Of a stretch of 64,000 bases of DNA, positions 55,782 through 64,000 are shown piece after piece; position 1 is the first letter of the stretch, and each line of letters opens with the position of its first letter. The stretch is from the NCBI RefSeq assembly GCF_031458395.1, contig NZ_JAVDYJ010000001.1:1116001-1180000 (forward strand), given 5' to 3'. Made by a program: the position numbers and the translations under genes. The DNA comes from Enteractinococcus fodinae. Its GTDB lineage: Bacteria > Actinomycetota > Actinomycetes > Actinomycetales > Micrococcaceae. The notes below the pieces were generated by a model. The model did no database searches and was not told the origin of the DNA. It saw nothing but the letters and a program-made list of their open reading frames with translations.

Positions 55782-56396
55782 ATGTCACCCTCATCTGGAC
55801 ACCACGCTCCGCCACCACCAGAGCAAAACTACGGGTATCCGTACACACCGCAAGAGACATCTACAAAAAAGTCGTCGCGCTCCGTCCCGATCCTGGTTTC
55901 TGGACTTGTAGGTCTCGTCCTCGGTGTCGGGGGCACCCTCGGGGTTCTCGCGCTCACCACTGACGTCGGAGGTGGTGAAAACGTGGCTGACTCTAATGAC
56001 ACTGAGACACCTCCTGCCGAACCGGATACTGCCGGACCGAGTATCGAGGAGGAAGCTAGTGATGAACCGTCCTTACCGTCCCCACCTTCTCCTGAACTAT
56101 CGGTTGATGATTTTGAGATCGAAACCTCTGTGAAGGAGCAGCGCTGTTTTGGCAGTGCTGGTTGTAACTTGACGATACGGACCGAGCCCTTCTTCACTGG
56201 ATCTAGCGTTCCAGTAGGTCTGTGGGAGGTCACCTATGAAATTACCGGTATCGAGGATCAGCCTATGATTCGGACCTTTGAAGTTAGTGATGATGAAATC
56301 TCGTTCGACTCCGAAGCTCGAGTCAGTGTGGAAAGCGAAGACTTCGACATCCAGACAGAAATCACCGATGTTCGTGAAGGTTTTGAACGCGGATAA
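55782..56396 (+). CDS. Single-pass secreted/anchored protein, unknown
   Basis: Protein of 204 aa, family not recognised. Pro/Tyr-rich cytoplasmic N terminus, one membrane segment (about residues 36-58), a Glu/Pro/Ser-rich linker, and an outer domain of about 90 residues with one likely disulfide (RCFGSAGCN). The outer domain looks like a small beta-sandwich (LWEVTYEITGIEDQPMIRTFEVS). Bracketed by exact 55-bp copies of a terminator. Start ATG 55782 follows an AATGGAATATCA with no strong site. Content and flanks suggest recent insertion or duplication. Confidence 0.7.
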   Translation: MSPSSGHHAPPPPEQNYGYPYTPQETSTKKSSRSVPILVSGLVGLVLGVGGTLGVLALTTDVGGGENVADSNDTETPPAEPDTAGPSIEEEASDEPSLPSPPSPELSVDDFEIETSVKEQRCFGSAGCNLTIRTEPFFTGSSVPVGLWEVTYEITGIEDQPMIRTFEVSDDEISFDSEARVSVESEDFDIQTEITDVREGFERG

Positions 56397-56480
56397 CTGT
56401 GATCGTACGAAGTTGCAAAGACAACTCTAAAGCAGCTTTTTGCGTCACACCTCAGACGCCACTACCTCCCGTTGAGTCAT

Positions 56481-56535
56481 CGTCGCATTAGACACCGCAT
56501 CAGCGGGGTATCGGGAAACATTCCGGTACCCCGCT
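56481..56535 (+). repeat. 55-bp direct repeat, right copy (with terminator hairpin)
   Basis: Exact duplicate of 55676-55730, 805 bp away. The hairpin AGCGGGGTA (56502) / TACCCCGCT (56527) is followed by TTTT and ends the 55782 gene; convergently it also ends the 56556 gene. Confidence 0.9.
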
Positions 56536-56555
56536 TTTGTGGTCCCAGGCAAGAC

Positions 56556-57365
56556 TTACCGATAATCTGCTGTGTAGTCGGGAGCGGCTGGTTGGTTCCA
56601 GTACTCTTCTAGCGTCACGTCTTGCTCGGTTACTTCGTGAGCGGTCGGCACTCCGACGTAGCGTAGGTGCCAGGGCTCATACGAGTAACCGGTGATCGAT
56701 TCGGCGCCTTCAGGGTAGCGAATAATGAACCCGAACCGGGCGACGTGCTCTGCCAACCACTGGCCCTGTTCCGTCTCTGCGAAGCACTCACGAAGATTAC
56801 AGTCCGTATTGCCCGCGAAACTCATATCGACGGCAAGGCCAGTCTGATGCTCAGAGTAACCCGGCCGGGCCGTGAACTTGTCAGCGGCCTCCTGCCCAAG
56901 CTCTGCCAATCGCTGCTCGTAGAGTGCCTGCTGGTGTGCAAAGTCCCGGTAGGCGGTAGTCACCCACAATTCGATGCCATCGTCAGCGGCATCGGCCACG
57001 AGTTCCTCCAGTGCTACGGCTGGTTCCTCTCGCAACTGTTGGCCCCCATACTGCTGTGGAACATTAAGCGCGACCAGATCAGGCGGCTCAAAATCTTCAA
57101 TCTCTAACTCGTGCTGCTTATTGACCAGTACATGGTTTGATTCGGGATTAAACGACGCCTCGCTGGGTCGGGTGGTCTCGTGGGAAGGGACTGATTCATC
57201 GGGGGAACTGGAGACATGCTCCGAAGGCTGCTCACCCTCCGGCGTTTGGTGAGGCGAAACCTCAGTGGTTGGGCTCGAAGATGATTCGTCGGTCGTGGCT
57301 GGGCTGCAGGCGCTGCAGAATAGGATGACAACCCCACCAGCCATGATCCGCTTCCACAAGCTCAT
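56556..57365 (-). CDS. M15 family D,D-carboxypeptidase (VanY-type) lipoprotein
   Basis: Exported peptidase of about 269 aa that trims peptidoglycan stem peptides or muropeptides. Signal with lipobox FCSAC, a Ser/Thr/Glu-rich linker, then the VanY domain: YGGQQLREEPAVALEEL, TTAYRDFAHQQALYEQRL, the zinc site SEHQTGLAVDMSF (His and Asp) and EPWHLRYVG (catalytic Glu and third His). ATG 57365 is used; ATG 57383 adds six residues and neither has a strong ribosome site. Divergent from the CapA gene. Confidence 0.88.
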   Translation of the reverse strand: MSLWKRIMAGGVVILFCSACSPATTDESSSSPTTEVSPHQTPEGEQPSEHVSSSPDESVPSHETTRPSEASFNPESNHVLVNKQHELEIEDFEPPDLVALNVPQQYGGQQLREEPAVALEELVADAADDGIELWVTTAYRDFAHQQALYEQRLAELGQEAADKFTARPGYSEHQTGLAVDMSFAGNTDCNLRECFAETEQGQWLAEHVARFGFIIRYPEGAESITGYSYEPWHLRYVGVPTAHEVTEQDVTLEEYWNQPAAPDYTADYR

Positions 57366-57433
57366 GCAACTAGAGTACGGCATGGCAATGTGCCATAGTC
57401 AGGAGATGAGACTCGCCGGTAAGCTCAGGCATA

Positions 57434-58747
57434 ATGAGTCCTCACACTGCTGCGACGCACCAGAGCCTGCCGGTTAGGCCTGCCCGGTGGGCGCAGCGCG
57501 TTGCGCCATGGCTGCTGTCCTTGGGATTGGTGGCATGCGGCACTGGGTCCGACACCTCTGACAGCGCAGCCCAGGACGCTGACGCGGAGAACACTGCTCA
57601 GGCCAGCCCCCACTCAGCAGAGGATGAGACCACTGACGAACCGGAGACTTTCACAATTTCCGGGGCCGGTGACGTCATCACGCACGATCACATACTTGAT
57701 GCAGCCGAAGCATTAGCGGAAAATTCTGACCAGGAGTACGACTTCGGTCCGCTTATGGCCCCGATCGAGCCGTGGATTGCTGGTGCGGATTTGGCGCTTT
57801 GCGGTTTCGAGATACCGATCGTTCCCGCCGGAGGGGAGCCATCGGGTTACCCGGTGTTTGCCGCCCCGAAAGAGCTTATTCCGGGACTAGCTGAGGTGGG
57901 ATTTGATGGTTGTTCGACGGCCACCAATCATGCGGTAGACGCTGGCACCGACGGGGTGATGCGGACCTTAGATGTCCTGGACGAACACGAACTCGGTCAT
58001 GCCGGCACTGCCCGAACCGAACAGGAAGCCGGCCAGCCTCAAATCTATACCCTTCAGCGTGGTGAGACCGAGATCCTCGTGGCGCACTTTTCCACCACCC
58101 TGATTCAAAATACGAACCCACCCGCTGACGCACCCTGGATGGTCACCGATGTCAGCGCAGAAGAACTCACGGAACGCGCCGCTCAGGCTCGAGCAGATGG
58201 GGCCGACGTCGTGGTCGTCTCAGCGCACTGGGGCACGGAGTATGGTCATGAGCCCGATGAGACGCAACGCGCCTACGGCCAAGCGCTGGCAGATGGGGGA
58301 GAGGTCGATCTGGTGTTGGGCAGCCATCCCCATACACCGCAGCCACTGGAGCAACTCGAAGGTGGGCCCGCAGAGCACGGCATGTGGGTCGCGTGGTCGA
58401 TGGGCAACTTTCTGACCAACCAAGACGAGAACTGCTGCGTCATGGAAACCGCCACCGGTGTGATCGTCTACGCTGACATAGAAATGAAGCAGGATGAGTC
58501 AGCCCGTGTGACCGAGGTCGGGTGGTCCCCGGTGACCGTTGATCGATCAGAAGAGCTGCATCGCGGGATCCGGCCGTTGGCCAAGTTAACCGATGATGCG
58601 CAGTTGCGAGACGAGGTCGAACTGACGACTGAAACGATTCAGACCCGGTGGGATCGCGTGCAAGAAGTCATGGATGAACAATACCTGATCACAGATCCAC
58701 CGGAACCCACCGATCACCAGCCTCTGGTTACCCCGCGGGACGGGTAG
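57434..58747 (+). CDS. CapA family lipoprotein (poly-gamma-glutamate type metallophosphoesterase)
   Basis: Exported protein of 437 aa. Signal with lipobox LVAC near residue 34, acidic linker, then a calcineurin-like metallophosphatase fold of the CapA type: ISGAGDVITHD (metal), CGFEIPIVP, DGCSTATNHAVDAG (His pair), VVSAHWGTEYGHEP and LVLGSHPHTPQPLE. The CapA/PgsA family supports capsule or polyglutamate biosynthesis, but many members are of unknown role. No pgsBC genes are nearby, so capsule synthesis is not implied. Confidence 0.87.
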   Translation: MSPHTAATHQSLPVRPARWAQRVAPWLLSLGLVACGTGSDTSDSAAQDADAENTAQASPHSAEDETTDEPETFTISGAGDVITHDHILDAAEALAENSDQEYDFGPLMAPIEPWIAGADLALCGFEIPIVPAGGEPSGYPVFAAPKELIPGLAEVGFDGCSTATNHAVDAGTDGVMRTLDVLDEHELGHAGTARTEQEAGQPQIYTLQRGETEILVAHFSTTLIQNTNPPADAPWMVTDVSAEELTERAAQARADGADVVVVSAHWGTEYGHEPDETQRAYGQALADGGEVDLVLGSHPHTPQPLEQLEGGPAEHGMWVAWSMGNFLTNQDENCCVMETATGVIVYADIEMKQDESARVTEVGWSPVTVDRSEELHRGIRPLAKLTDDAQLRDEVELTTETIQTRWDRVQEVMDEQYLITDPPEPTDHQPLVTPRDG

Positions 58748-58758
58748 GTAGCGGCCTG

Positions 58759-59232
58759 CTATTGGGCTGGGTCGTGATGCTGTGCGGCCACGTAGTCTTT
58801 GAGACGGATGAGCGCTTGATCCCACGTATCGTAGAACGCGCCATCGCCTGGCTCGCCTGAGAAGCCTTCCAACGTGAGCTCGACATAGGAGCCATCGCTG
58901 GTCTCGTCGATTTCAATGGTGACCAGTGGCAGGTTGTCTCGGCGTAGCTCCGGCGCACCCCAGGTGAACACCAATCGACGAGGTGGCAGGACCTCGTGGA
59001 ACACCCCACCAGAAACTGTCCGCTCGCCGGTATCATCGTGGACGCTGGTGTAGATGTAGGCCCCACCAACCCGGACATCGTATTCAAGCTCGTGGACCGG
59101 GGTTGTGGTCTGCGGCAGATGCCACCACTGTGCAATCGCTGCAGGATTAGTCCAGGCATCCCACGCCTGTCGCGGTGTGCCGGGCACGTAATGCGTGATA
59201 GTAAAACGCTGAGTCATATCGGTATCTTGCAT
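58759..59232 (-). CDS. SRPBCC (AHSA1-like) domain protein
   Basis: Single-domain protein of 157 aa: ITHYVPGTPRQAWDAWTNPAAIAQWWHL opens the AHSA1 fold, VRVGGAYIYTSVHDDTGE and RRLVFTWGAPEL continue it, and YDTWDQALIRLKDYV forms the C-terminal helix. AAGGAG precedes the ATG by seven bases. Related to 60562-61029; the shared HxFxYDxWxxALxxLxxY pattern points to one ancestor. The ligand is unknown. Confidence 0.87.
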   Translation of the reverse strand: MQDTDMTQRFTITHYVPGTPRQAWDAWTNPAAIAQWWHLPQTTTPVHELEYDVRVGGAYIYTSVHDDTGERTVSGGVFHEVLPPRRLVFTWGAPELRRDNLPLVTIEIDETSDGSYVELTLEGFSGEPGDGAFYDTWDQALIRLKDYVAAQHHDPAQ

Positions 59233-59485
59233 CAGTGGGCTCCTTGCTCATGTCACTTCGTGACGGGCTTCTATTGTTATATCTTGCGCCCGTTTCAATC
59301 ACGCGGGCAAGGGATGGCGGCTGACTATCAACCGAAGGCATCGAATATACGCGGGCACTCCTAGTAGCAGCAGCTCAGGCCGCAAGAGATTAGGATGGGT
59401 GCAGCACGTCGCGCCTAGATTATGCATGATCTTGGATTTCACGGCGGACTCGATGTATCTGCACTGGAGGCAAGGAATTCACGGA

Positions 59486-60082
59486 ATGGACCCGTCACAC
59501 GTTACCCCCGAGGATCTTCAGGATCCCACGATCAATGCCGAAACCCTCCGGCAGATTGCTCTGGCCCGTCCAGACTTGCGCTCGCTGATCTTGCAGCACC
59601 CGAACTGCCACGCGGAATTGACCGCTTACATTCAGCAACTCCCGGATCAGGGTCCGCCACCGCCTGGTGAACCATACCGGTCCGTCGGCCCGCCACAGTG
59701 GGAACAGCAGTATCAGCCATATACCCCCGGTTATGCTTCGCAGCCGCCGGTCGACCGCAGCGACGAGAAGGTCTGGGGCGTCATCATGCACCTCGGCAAT
59801 CTCTTGTTGAGTTTCCTGGTGCCGCTGATCATTTGGTTGATCTATCGCGAGCGGAGCCAGACGCTGGATCAACAGGGCCGCGCCGCACTGAACTGGGCTA
59901 TTAGCTTTTGGATTTACTCGGCCGTTGCAGGCGTGTTGATGTTCGTTCTGATCGGATTCGTCATTTGGCCCATCCTGATCGTGCTTGACGTGGTGTTCTG
60001 TATTATCGCCGCAGTCAAAGCCGGGAACGGAGAGGCTTGGAAGTATCCAATGTCCATCCCATTCCTTCGGGTAAGAATCTAA
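59486..60082 (+). CDS. DUF4870 domain membrane protein (intact paralogue)
   Basis: Protein of 198 aa with a helical, polar N-terminal part (DPSHVTPEDLQDPTINAETLRQIALARPDL), a Pro/Tyr-rich linker, and three hydrophobic segments starting VWGVIMHLGNLLLSFLVPLIIWLIYRE. The start ATG 59486 has AAGGA nine bases upstream. It serves as the reference for the frameshifted copy at 956-1583. Function unknown. Confidence 0.85.
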   Translation: MDPSHVTPEDLQDPTINAETLRQIALARPDLRSLILQHPNCHAELTAYIQQLPDQGPPPPGEPYRSVGPPQWEQQYQPYTPGYASQPPVDRSDEKVWGVIMHLGNLLLSFLVPLIIWLIYRERSQTLDQQGRAALNWAISFWIYSAVAGVLMFVLIGFVIWPILIVLDVVFCIIAAVKAGNGEAWKYPMSIPFLRVRI

Positions 60083-60098
60083 AGAAGCAGATAAAAAT

Positions 60099-60139
60099 AA
60101 TGCGTCGCCGTGACCCTGTTGGGGGCACAGCGACGCATT
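60099..60139. terminator. Bidirectional terminator
   Basis: 10-bp perfect stem AATGCGTCGC / GCGACGCATT, with inner GTG/CAC and CC/GG pairs. It lies between the convergent genes ending at 60082 and 60152. Confidence 0.8.
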
Positions 60140-60151
60140 GGTCTATTCAGA

Positions 60152-60523
60152 CTAGTCTTCGAATGCAGTCTGCATGCAACGCATGGCGGCCAGTGTTTTC
60201 GGCACACCAATGTATGGCATTAGATGCACGAAGCACTCGGCGACTTCTTCTTTGGTCATCCCTGCCACGTCGACGGCGGTTTTGATGTGTCCGGTGAGTT
60301 GTGGCTCAGTCCCGCCCATGGCCGCAAGTGCTGCCATGTTCAGCATCTGACGATCGCGGAGCTCAAGCCCCTCACGCTGATAGGTGCCGCCAAATACGGC
60401 GCCAACGACCCAGTCGGAAGCACCCGGGGCGTACTGGTCGAGCTGCTGTTTCCACGCGGCAGTGCCCTCGGGGGACTGTGTTTCTTCGACAAACTGGTTG
60501 CCTTTATCCATGCTGAGTTCCAA
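60152..60523 (-). CDS. Carboxymuconolactone decarboxylase-like (AhpD-fold) protein
   Basis: Protein of 123 aa with the AhpD-like helical bundle: VVGAVFGGTYQREGLELRDRQMLNMAALAAMGG, then LTGHIKTAVDVAGMTKEEVAECFVHLMPYIGVPKTLAAM. The CxxC of AhpD peroxidases is absent, so it fits the decarboxylase-type branch, whose substrates vary. The start is TTG 60523 with AAGGAGG five bases upstream. Confidence 0.87.
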   Translation of the reverse strand: MELSMDKGNQFVEETQSPEGTAAWKQQLDQYAPGASDWVVGAVFGGTYQREGLELRDRQMLNMAALAAMGGTEPQLTGHIKTAVDVAGMTKEEVAECFVHLMPYIGVPKTLAAMRCMQTAFED

Positions 60524-60561
60524 AGTATCCTCCTTGAAAATAATGTTTCCTCAGCAGGCTA

Positions 60562-61029
60562 TCAGCCGGGCGTGAGGGTGCGGGTGAGATATTGCTCGAG
60601 CGCACGCAGGGCAGCCGCCCACCCGTCATAGTAAAAGTGGTCACCAGGCGCACCTGTTGCGCCGCGAAGCTCAAAAAACACCAAGGTGTTGTCACCGTGC
60701 GGTTCGAGCGTGATTACGACGAGGGGAGAGCCTTCCGGGTCAGCACGCGGGTCACCCCAGGAGAAGGCTAACCGCTGCGGGGCCTCGACTTTCAGGAAGA
60801 TCCCACCGGTGACAGCGTATTCTCCACTGTCGAAATTGACCGTGGCATACCGGTAGTGGCCGCCCACCTGAGGATCAAGCTGAATCTCCTCGAACGGGAT
60901 CACGGTGTTTCGTGTTGCTAGCCATTGGGTCATTGCTTCGGGGTTGAGCCAGGCATCCCAGACTGTCTCGGAGCATGCGGGCACTATGCGGGTGATACTA
61001 AACCCATTGGGCGCTTGGCTGGACGACAT
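60562..61029 (-). CDS. SRPBCC (AHSA1-like) domain protein
   Basis: Single-domain protein of 155 aa: FSITRIVPACSETVWDAWLNPEAMTQWLA, VGGHYRYATVNFDSGEYAVTGGIF, RLAFSWGDP and FYYDGWAAALRALEQYL. ATG 61029 has AAGGA seven bases upstream and the AHSA1 homology begins there; the upstream open frame overlaps the start of serA. Third AHSA1-type gene of the window. Confidence 0.87.
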   Translation of the reverse strand: MSSSQAPNGFSITRIVPACSETVWDAWLNPEAMTQWLATRNTVIPFEEIQLDPQVGGHYRYATVNFDSGEYAVTGGIFLKVEAPQRLAFSWGDPRADPEGSPLVVITLEPHGDNTLVFFELRGATGAPGDHFYYDGWAAALRALEQYLTRTLTPG

Positions 61030-61210
61030 AAGGGTTTCCTTGGATTCGTGGTTTGTAATGCCAGGGGGTGGTTGAGCCCACGCTAGTGGCATGTAGTTTG
61101 AGTCTTCACGCAATGTACTACTGTGAAAAATCCCGAATACACGCCGTAAGATGATTGCGGTGAGCAGTGTGCTCACGACAGTGTTTCCTATTATCGAAAG
61201 TGTGTCGTTC

Positions 61211-62812
61211 GTGTCCAAACCAGTAGTGCTTATCGCAGAAGAACTCTCTCCGGCCACCATGGATGCTCTTGGGACCGACTTCGAGATTCGTCACACCGAT
61301 GGTTCCGACCGTGACCAGTTACTCCCAGCGTTAGCTGATGCCGAGGCTGTCTTGGTCCGCTCAGCCACCACGATGGATGCCGAAGCCATCAAAGCAGCCA
61401 AAAATCTCAAGGTCATTGCACGCGCCGGAGTCGGACTCGACAACGTCGACACGCAAGCCGCCACCGAAGCCGGCGTCATGGTGGTCAATGCACCAACTTC
61501 CAACATTATTTCTGCCGCAGAACTGACCTGTGGCCACATCCTGGCCGCAGCCCGCAACATTGCCCCGGCCAACCAGTCATTGAAAGCCGGTGAATGGAAA
61601 CGCTCGGCATATAAAGGCATCGAACTGTATGAAAAGACCCTGGGCATTATTGGCTTAGGCCGTATCGGCTCGCTCGTTGCTGAGCGGATGAAAGCCTTTG
61701 ATATGAACGTCGTGGCCTATGACCCATACGTCACCGCCGCGCGCGCACAGAAAATGGGCGCACACCTGGTCAGCCTCGATGAACTGCTGGAAACCTCCGA
61801 CTTTGTCACAATCCACATGCCACGAACCCCAGAAACCATGGGCATGATCTCCGATGAGCAGTTCAAGATCATGAAAGACTCGGCCTACGTCATCAACGTG
61901 GCCCGCGGTGGTCTCATCGACGAAGAGGCACTCGCTCGGGCACTCGAAAAAAAGCTCATTGCAGGTGCTGGCATCGACGTGTTCGTCAACGAACCAGCAA
62001 AAGATCTGCCATTTTTCCAATACGACTCCGCAACCGTCACCCCACACTTGGGTGCCTCGACCGAAGAAGCCCAAGAAAAAGCCGGTGTCGCCGTTGCAAA
62101 ATCAGTGCGTCTGGCACTGGCCGGTGAACTCGTCCCAGATGCCGTCAACGTCGCCGGTGGGGTCATCGATCCGTACGTTCGCCCAGGTATCCCACTGACT
62201 GAAAAGCTTGGCCGCATCCTGTCCGCCGTCATGAAGGGCGTCTCGGTGTCTGCTATCGAAGTAGAAGTCGCCGGAGAACTCGCCGAAAAGAACGTGGACT
62301 CGCTGAAGCTGGCCGCCCTGAAAGGGATCTTCACCGATGTTGTTTCAGGCCAGGTGTCCTACGTCAACGCCCCGGTCTTGGCCGAAGGCCGCGGTATCGA
62401 AACCCGCCTGGCCACAACCACGAATTCCCCGCACTATCGCAACACCATCACCGTCAGCGCGGTGTCTGCCGGCGGACAAGAATTTAGCGTAACCGGTACC
62501 CTGACCGGACCAAAGCAGATCGAAAAACTCGTCGGGATCAACGACTACGAGTTCGAAGTGGCTATCGCCGATCACATGCTGGTGCTCGAGTACCAGGACC
62601 GCCCGGGTGTCATCGGTACCATGGGTATGCAGCTGGGCGATCGCAATATCAATATCGCCACCATGGACGTTGCGCTGCGCTCCGATGGCTCCAAAGCCTT
62701 GGCTGTGCTGACCTTGGACTCCGCACTGCCAGCTGGGCTGCTGGAGCAGGTCGGCGAAGCCATCCATGCTGCCAAGACCGCCGAAGTTGACTTGGAGGAA
62801 ACCACCCGGTGA
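61211..62812 (+). CDS. serA: D-3-phosphoglycerate dehydrogenase (long form)
   Basis: First enzyme of serine synthesis, cytosolic and NAD-dependent. The 533-aa protein has the substrate domain, the NAD fold [17 protein letters not shown], the catalytic block [13 protein letters not shown], the allosteric-substrate-binding domain typical of actinobacteria, and a C-terminal ACT domain ([16 protein letters not shown]). GTG 61211 ([12 protein letters not shown]) is the family start; GTG 61202 and longer starts add unrelated residues. It overlaps metG by GTGA. Confidence 0.95.
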   Translation: MSKPVVLIAEELSPATMDALGTDFEIRHTDGSDRDQLLPALADAEAVLVRSATTMDAEAIKAAKNLKVIARAGVGLDNVDTQAATEAGVMVVNAPTSNIISAAELTCGHILAAARNIAPANQSLKAGEWKRSAYKGIELYEKTLGIIGLGRIGSLVAERMKAFDMNVVAYDPYVTAARAQKMGAHLVSLDELLETSDFVTIHMPRTPETMGMISDEQFKIMKDSAYVINVARGGLIDEEALARALEKKLIAGAGIDVFVNEPAKDLPFFQYDSATVTPHLGASTEEAQEKAGVAVAKSVRLALAGELVPDAVNVAGGVIDPYVRPGIPLTEKLGRILSAVMKGVSVSAIEVEVAGELAEKNVDSLKLAALKGIFTDVVSGQVSYVNAPVLAEGRGIETRLATTTNSPHYRNTITVSAVSAGGQEFSVTGTLTGPKQIEKLVGINDYEFEVAIADHMLVLEYQDRPGVIGTMGMQLGDRNINIATMDVALRSDGSKALAVLTLDSALPAGLLEQVGEAIHAAKTAEVDLEETTR

Positions 62813-64000
62813 ACACGTACTACCTAACAACGGCCATCGCCTACCCAAACGGTGAGCCGCACATTGGTCACGCCTATGAATACGTCGCAACGGATGTCAT
62901 GGCGCGATTCAAACGGCTCGATGGTTATGACGTTCGCTTCCTCACCGGTACCGACGAACACGGTCAAAAGATGCAGCAGACGGCCCAGGACGAGGGCATC
63001 TCACCCCTAGAGCTGGCCACGCGCAACGCCGACGTCTTCCAGAAAATGGACGACGAAGTGCTCGACATTTCCTACGACCGGTTCATTCGCACCACCGATG
63101 CAGACCACAAAGCTTCGGCCCAGGAAATCTGGCGCCGTATGGAAGCTGCCGGCGACATCTACCTCGACACCTATTCCGGGTGGTACTCGGTGCGTGACGA
63201 ACGCTTCTTCACCGAGGAGGAAACCCACGTCAACGATGACGGAGTCCGGCTCGCAACCGAAACCGGAACCGAAGTCACCTGGACCGAAGAAGAGTCCTAC
63301 TTCTTCCGGCTCTCGAAGTACACCGAACCGTTGTTGGAACACTATAAGGCCAACCCGGACTTCATTGCGCCCACCACTCGGGCCAATGAAGTGATTCGCT
63401 TTGTCGAATCCGGCCTCGAGGACTTGTCGATTTCGCGGACGTCTTTCGACTGGGGGATCCCGGTGCCGAAACCGTCCCGTCCCGAACTGCTCACGGATAA
63501 AAACCACGTCATGTACGTGTGGGTCGATGCGTTGACCAACTACATCACCGGCGCGGGATTCCCCGATCCAGACAGCGAACTCAAACGCTACTGGCCGGCA
63601 GATTTGCACGTCATCGGCAAAGACATTTCGCGGTTCCACTGCATCTTCTGGCCCGCCTTCTTGATGTCCGCAGGTATCGAGCTGCCCAAGCGGGTCATGA
63701 TCCACGGCTTCTTGAATAACGAAGGCGAAAAAATGTCGAAGTCGCTGGGCAACGTGGTCCACCCGGCTGGCTGGGTCGAACGCTACGGGCTAGATACCGT
63801 ACGATTCTTCCTGCTGCGCGAGTTCCCCTTCGGCTCTGACGGGTCCTATACTCACGACGGCGTGATCCGCCGCAAGAACGCGGATCTGTCGAATAACCTC
63901 GGCAACCTTGCTCAGCGCAGCCTATCGATGGTTTACAAGAACCTCGACGCCCAGGTGCCAGAACCCGGTGAGTTGACCCAACAAGACGAACAGATCCTCG
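62809..64000 (+). CDS. metG: Methionyl-tRNA synthetase, truncated by window end
   Basis: Charges tRNA-Met; the visible 397 codons cover the catalytic domain and part of the anticodon domain. HIGH is PHIGH (residues 17-21), KMSKS is EKMSKSLGN (residues 307-315), with TDEHGQKMQ between. The zinc-knuckle cysteines of E. coli-type enzymes are missing in the insertion around [10 protein letters not shown], as in the zinc-free bacterial/mitochondrial type. The GTG start overlaps the serA stop. The stop codon lies beyond the window. Confidence 0.95.
   Translation, partial: MNTYYLTTAIAYPNGEPHIGHAYEYVATDVMARFKRLDGYDVRFLTGTDEHGQKMQQTAQDEGISPLELATRNADVFQKMDDEVLDISYDRFIRTTDADHKASAQEIWRRMEAAGDIYLDTYSGWYSVRDERFFTEEETHVNDDGVRLATETGTEVTWTEEESYFFRLSKYTEPLLEHYKANPDFIAPTTRANEVIRFVESGLEDLSISRTSFDWGIPVPKPSRPELLTDKNHVMYVWVDALTNYITGAGFPDPDSELKRYWPADLHVIGKDISRFHCIFWPAFLMSAGIELPKRVMIHGFLNNEGEKMSKSLGNVVHPAGWVERYGLDTVRFFLLREFPFGSDGSYTHDGVIRRKNADLSNNLGNLAQRSLSMVYKNLDAQVPEPGELTQQDEQIL

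Noticed and set aside
57434-58747. CapA gene taken as evidence for a polyglutamate capsule locus
   Set aside because: No pgsB or pgsC homologue is nearby, and CapA-fold proteins are common outside capsule loci.
63007-63762. Open frame of 251 codons on the minus strand opposite metG
   Set aside because: Antisense shadow; the plus strand clearly encodes methionyl-tRNA synthetase with HIGH and KMSKS.

Overview
The window looks like a stretch of chromosome from an actinobacterium, most likely the order Micrococcales, family Micrococcaceae. The reasons are: two DUF222/HNH endonuclease genes, the clpS-DUF2017-murI cluster, an ANTAR/GAF protein, SPW-repeat membrane proteins, an LAxTG-type cell-wall sorting signal, malate:quinone oxidoreductase, frequent GTG/TTG starts and moderately high G+C. 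A relative of Yaniella or Enteractinococcus is only a guess. I see no insertion sequence, prophage, rRNA or CRISPR array.

Layout. 1-3.3 kb holds the end of an SF2 helicase and two broken genes: a DUF4870 gene with a frameshift and a DUF222-HNH gene with a nonsense codon. 3.3-5.4 kb is the NAD salvage pair pncB-pncA. 5.5-10.7 kb is a forward run, clpS, DUF2017, murI, MBL hydrolase, rph, rdgB and an exonuclease-BRCT protein, with several 4-nt gene overlaps. 12.0-16.2 kb is a four-gene operon resembling a synthase-dependent exopolysaccharide locus (small membrane protein, processive GT2, LamG-like protein, DUF2334 deacetylase-like protein). 16.2-21.4 kb has a degenerate ADP-ribosylglycohydrolase and sbcDC. 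21.4-23.3 kb has a Na/Pi symporter preceded by 11-bp-phased, PHO-box-like repeats. 23.3-28.3 kb has an intact DUF222-HNH gene, mqo, a Tat-type peptide-binding protein and tRNA-Leu. 28.4-33 kb has bcp, a Mn/Zn/Fe-type ABC operon and an AI-2E family exporter.

33-37.6 kb holds a thiol/redox-flavoured locus: a membrane DsbA-like protein and a PQQ-propeller lipoprotein transcribed away from a CPVC membrane protein, a BlaI-type repressor and an M56 metalloprotease. The divergent promoter region carries two ACTAT-N5-ATAGT operators. 37.6-40.5 kb has an Nramp-like transporter and an RNA-methyltransferase paralogue that lacks its catalytic Cys. 40.8-47.6 kb has the GAF-ANTAR protein, a large double-GDPD wall-anchored protein, a cupin, an MFS transporter and a TetR regulator. 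47.7-49.7 kb has three tandem SPW-repeat proteins, each with its own terminator and a shared promoter motif. 50-55.7 kb is tRNA-Lys, ilvD and then ilvB-ilvN-ilvC behind a classical attenuator with a tiny Leu-Val-Val-Val-Ile leader peptide.

55.7-61 kb has small secreted, lipoprotein and SRPBCC genes, including one gene bracketed by a perfect 55-bp direct repeat. 61.2-64 kb is serA overlapping metG, which runs off the window.

The most promising candidates for undescribed biology are the BlaI-M56-DsbA-CPVC locus with twin operators, the exopolysaccharide operon, the SPW trio with its shared motif, and the set of enzymes that have lost catalytic residues.
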